From assembly GCF_013778325.1 (NCBI RefSeq), contig NZ_JACEIB010000001.1:372001-436000 (forward strand): a DNA stretch of 64,000 bases, written 5' to 3'. Under the pieces are notes generated by a model. It was not told the DNA's origin. It ran no database searches and saw only the letters and a program-made list of their open reading frames with translations. The stretch is from Sphingomonas chungangi (GTDB lineage: Bacteria; Pseudomonadota; Alphaproteobacteria; Sphingomonadales; Sphingomonadaceae). Position numbers and translations under genes: made by a program. Numbering within the stretch: position 1 is the stretch's first letter; every line of letters begins with the position of its first letter. Positions 62,316-64,000 of the stretch are shown here, in pieces.

Positions 62316-63529
62316 GTCACGAGACGCAGGCCGATGCCGTCTCCTTTCCGCAAGCGACGCCCGAGGCCGGCCCCTGGCTGGTCCGGCGGTTGCTGCGTCA
62401 TCTCGAATGCGGGCGACTGACGGTAATCCTGCCCTCGGGCGAGCGAATCGCGCATGTCGGCCGCTGGGCGGGACCGCACGGGGTGATGGAGCTACGCAAC
62501 CTTCGCGCCCTTCGGCGCCTCCTTACGCGCGGCGATGTCGGTTTTGCGGAGGGGTTTATCGCCGGCGACTGGTCCAGCCCTGACCTGACCGCGCTGATCG
62601 CGATGGCGGCGGAGAATGTCTCACGCCTCGACCGGACGACGGACGGTTTCTGGCCGGTCCGGCTTTGGCGCCAGCTCGGTCACGCGCTCAAGCGCAATTC
62701 CGCGAACGGCAGCCGCCGCAACATCGCCTTCCACTATGATCTCGGCAACGATTTCTACCGGCTCTGGCTCGACGAGAGTATGACCTATTCCTCGGCGTGC
62801 CGGATCGCGCCCGGCCAGTCACTGGAAGCAGCGCAAGGCGAAAAGCTCGATCGCATCGCCGAATTGCTGTCGCTTGGCGGCGATGAAGACGTTCTGGAGA
62901 TCGGCTGTGGATGGGGAGCACTGGCGGCGAGGCTGGCGGAGCAATCCCGCAGCGTCACGGGACTCACGCTGTCGGTCGAGCAGCTTGCCTATGCGCGAGA
63001 GCAGTTCGCCTCCACAAGTCTCTCCGACCGCGTCGATCTGCGGCTTCAGGACTATCGCGAGGAGCAGGCACGCTACGATCGCATCGTCTCGATCGAGATG
63101 CTGGAAGCTGTCGGCGAGTCCTATTGGCCGGCCTATTTCGGGAAACTCCGCGATTGTCTCAGGCCCGGCGGCAGGGTTGTGCTGCAGGCCATCACCATTC
63201 GCGAGGATCGCTTCAACTCCTACAAACGCAGCCCCGATTTCATCCAGCGCTACATCTTCCCCGGCGGGATGCTGCCGACGCAGGCTATCCTGGCGGATCA
63301 AGCAGAACGTGCCGGCTTCGCCGTCGCGACGTCCGAGACGTTCGGTGAAGGTTATGCCGATACACTTGCCGAATGGCGCGGCCGCTTCGATGCGGCTTGG
63401 CCGAAGGTCGCGGCCCTTGGCTTCGATGCCGATTTCCGGCGTCTCTGGGACTATTATCTCAGCTATTGCGAGGCGGGCTTCCGCACCGGCACGATCGATG
63501 TCGGCCTCTACGTTCTCGAACCGACCTGA
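62306..63529 (+). CDS. Cyclopropane-fatty-acyl-phospholipid synthase family protein
   Basis: A 407-residue CFA synthase homologue, longer than the one at 58248. An N-terminal domain (LECGRLTVILPSGERIAHVG) precedes the methyltransferase half: IAFHYDLGNDFYRLWLDESM TYSSA, VLEIGCGWGALAARLAEQS, DRIVSIEMLEAVGESYWPAY, and FIQRYIFPGGMLPTQ, all canonical. It transfers a methyl or methylene from SAM to unsaturated acyl chains in the membrane. AGGAGG at 62295-62300 precedes the ATG at 62306, inside the end of the DUF1365 gene. Convergent with a peroxiredoxin gene. Confidence 0.94.
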   Translation: MHLSHETQADAVSFPQATPEAGPWLVRRLLRHLECGRLTVILPSGERIAHVGRWAGPHGVMELRNLRALRRLLTRGDVGFAEGFIAGDWSSPDLTALIAMAAENVSRLDRTTDGFWPVRLWRQLGHALKRNSANGSRRNIAFHYDLGNDFYRLWLDESMTYSSACRIAPGQSLEAAQGEKLDRIAELLSLGGDEDVLEIGCGWGALAARLAEQSRSVTGLTLSVEQLAYAREQFASTSLSDRVDLRLQDYREEQARYDRIVSIEMLEAVGESYWPAYFGKLRDCLRPGGRVVLQAITIREDRFNSYKRSPDFIQRYIFPGGMLPTQAILADQAERAGFAVATSETFGEGYADTLAEWRGRFDAAWPKVAALGFDADFRRLWDYYLSYCEAGFRTGTIDVGLYVLEPT

Positions 63530-64000
63530 TCACCCCGCGGGGTGCGCAGCTCGCCATGCCTTCACCACTGCCATCGTCTTCTCGACATGGCCGGCCGGGT
63601 CCATCGCGGAATAGGCGAAGATTACCTTGCCGTCCGGCGCGATCACATAGCTGGTACGGTTGGAGCGGGCGAGCACCGGCAGCTTCACCTTGTATTCCGA
63701 TATGAGCTTGCCGTCCGCGGAGGCGACGGCGAACTTGTTGCGGCATTCGCTGACCGAGAAACGGTTGAGCTTGTCGATATCGTCGCCTGACACGCCGATC
63801 ACGGTCGCGCCCAGCGCCTTGAAAGCATCGGTCGCCTCGGCGAAATCGTGCGCCTCGACGGTGCAGCCGCTGGTGAAGGCGGCCGGGTAGAAATAGAGGA
63901 CGACCGGTCCCTTCCTCAGCGCATCGGCAAGGTGAAAGGGGAAGGGCTTGCCGGCGAGGCTGGCCTGCGTAGTGAAGTCCGGCGCGGTGGCACCGACGGG
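63530..64000 (-). CDS. Peroxiredoxin, copy 2 (5' end outside window)
   Basis: The C-terminal ~156 residues of a thiol peroxidase closely resembling the gene at 50903-51439. The peroxidatic Cys is in [14 protein letters not shown], the second Cys in [12 protein letters not shown], and the end region [20 protein letters not shown] is identical to copy 1. The 5' end and any signal peptide are beyond base 64000. It is adjacent to the CFA operon on the opposite strand (stop to stop, no gap), and a role against lipid peroxides is a possible inference. Confidence 0.9.
   Translation of the reverse strand, partial: PVGATAPDFTTQASLAGKPFPFHLADALRKGPVVLYFYPAAFTSGCTVEAHDFAEATDAFKALGATVIGVSGDDIDKLNRFSVSECRNKFAVASADGKLISEYKVKLPVLARSNRTSYVIAPDGKVIFAYSAMDPAGHVEKTMAVVKAWRAAHPAG

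Overview
The window is chromosomal DNA from a high-GC alphaproteobacterium, most likely a sphingomonad (Sphingomonas or a near relative). The evidence is gene content (HutF/HutG-type histidine catabolism, exosortase-A-associated polysaccharide genes, TamA/TamB, short COQ7, small DUF1289 and DUF2059 proteins), tight ATGA/GTGA gene overlaps, and two intergenic repeat families. Nearly all of it is ordinary host sequence. No prophage, transposon or CRISPR array is visible; the only mobile-DNA trace is a possible integrase remnant beside a tRNA-Gly gene.

Layout. 1-8.7 kb: the 3' end of smc; a small exported protein; a three-gene DNA-repair operon (radical SAM protein, DUF4328 protein, DUF4130-UdgX fusion) with an SOS-box-like operator on its promoter; a DUF2306 membrane protein; two paralogous four-cysteine exported proteins; and ctpA-dsbB-coq7. 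9-13 kb: an FAD monooxygenase and a pair of exported amidohydrolases, one without the usual metal-binding motif. 13.2-21.1 kb: a complete histidine-utilisation locus, hutC-hutF divergent from hutI-hutH-hutG-hutU-hutD, with a HutC-type operator between. 21-27 kb: an ABC exporter, an intracellular PHB depolymerase, a TPR-like exported protein and a dipeptide epimerase-type enzyme. 27.2-30.5 kb: an operon of topoisomerase IB, MscS channel and HNH nuclease, divergent from a DJ-1/PfpI gene; both directions carry general-stress (EcfG-type) promoter matches that share one palindrome. 30.5-35.6 kb: exosortase-A-associated polysaccharide genes. 35.6-37.4 kb: an S24 peptidase/repressor divergent from a small DNA-binding-like gene, with SOS-box and palindromic operator sequences. 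37.6-44 kb: tamA-tamB and a DUF1289 gene. 44-54.5 kb: a membrane glycosyltransferase, DUF2059, glnB-glnA, a nucleotidyltransferase and glycerophosphotransferase pair, endonuclease V, an exported peroxiredoxin, map, a CinA-type protein, a Tet-type MFS pump and tRNA-Gly(CCC). 54.7-64 kb: a lipid/envelope region with DUF389, DoxX-like, DUF3617 and DUF2177 proteins, then two divergent operons around a methyltransferase pair (CFA-like methyltransferase with DUF1295 protein; FAD oxidoreductase, DUF1365 protein and CFA synthase), ending in a second exported peroxiredoxin cut by the window edge.

How they fit together. Three stress circuits can be read from promoter sequences: SOS (GTTC-N7-GTTC twice), general stress (GGAAC-N17-CGTT on both sides of the topoisomerase IB/PfpI gap) and, more tentatively, an RpoE/ChrR-type element in front of the fatty-acid-modification operon. 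The likeliest under-described systems are the SOS-linked radical SAM/UdgX operon and the lipid-modification cluster at 57.7-63.5 kb. All calls come from reading the sequence; no database search was run.
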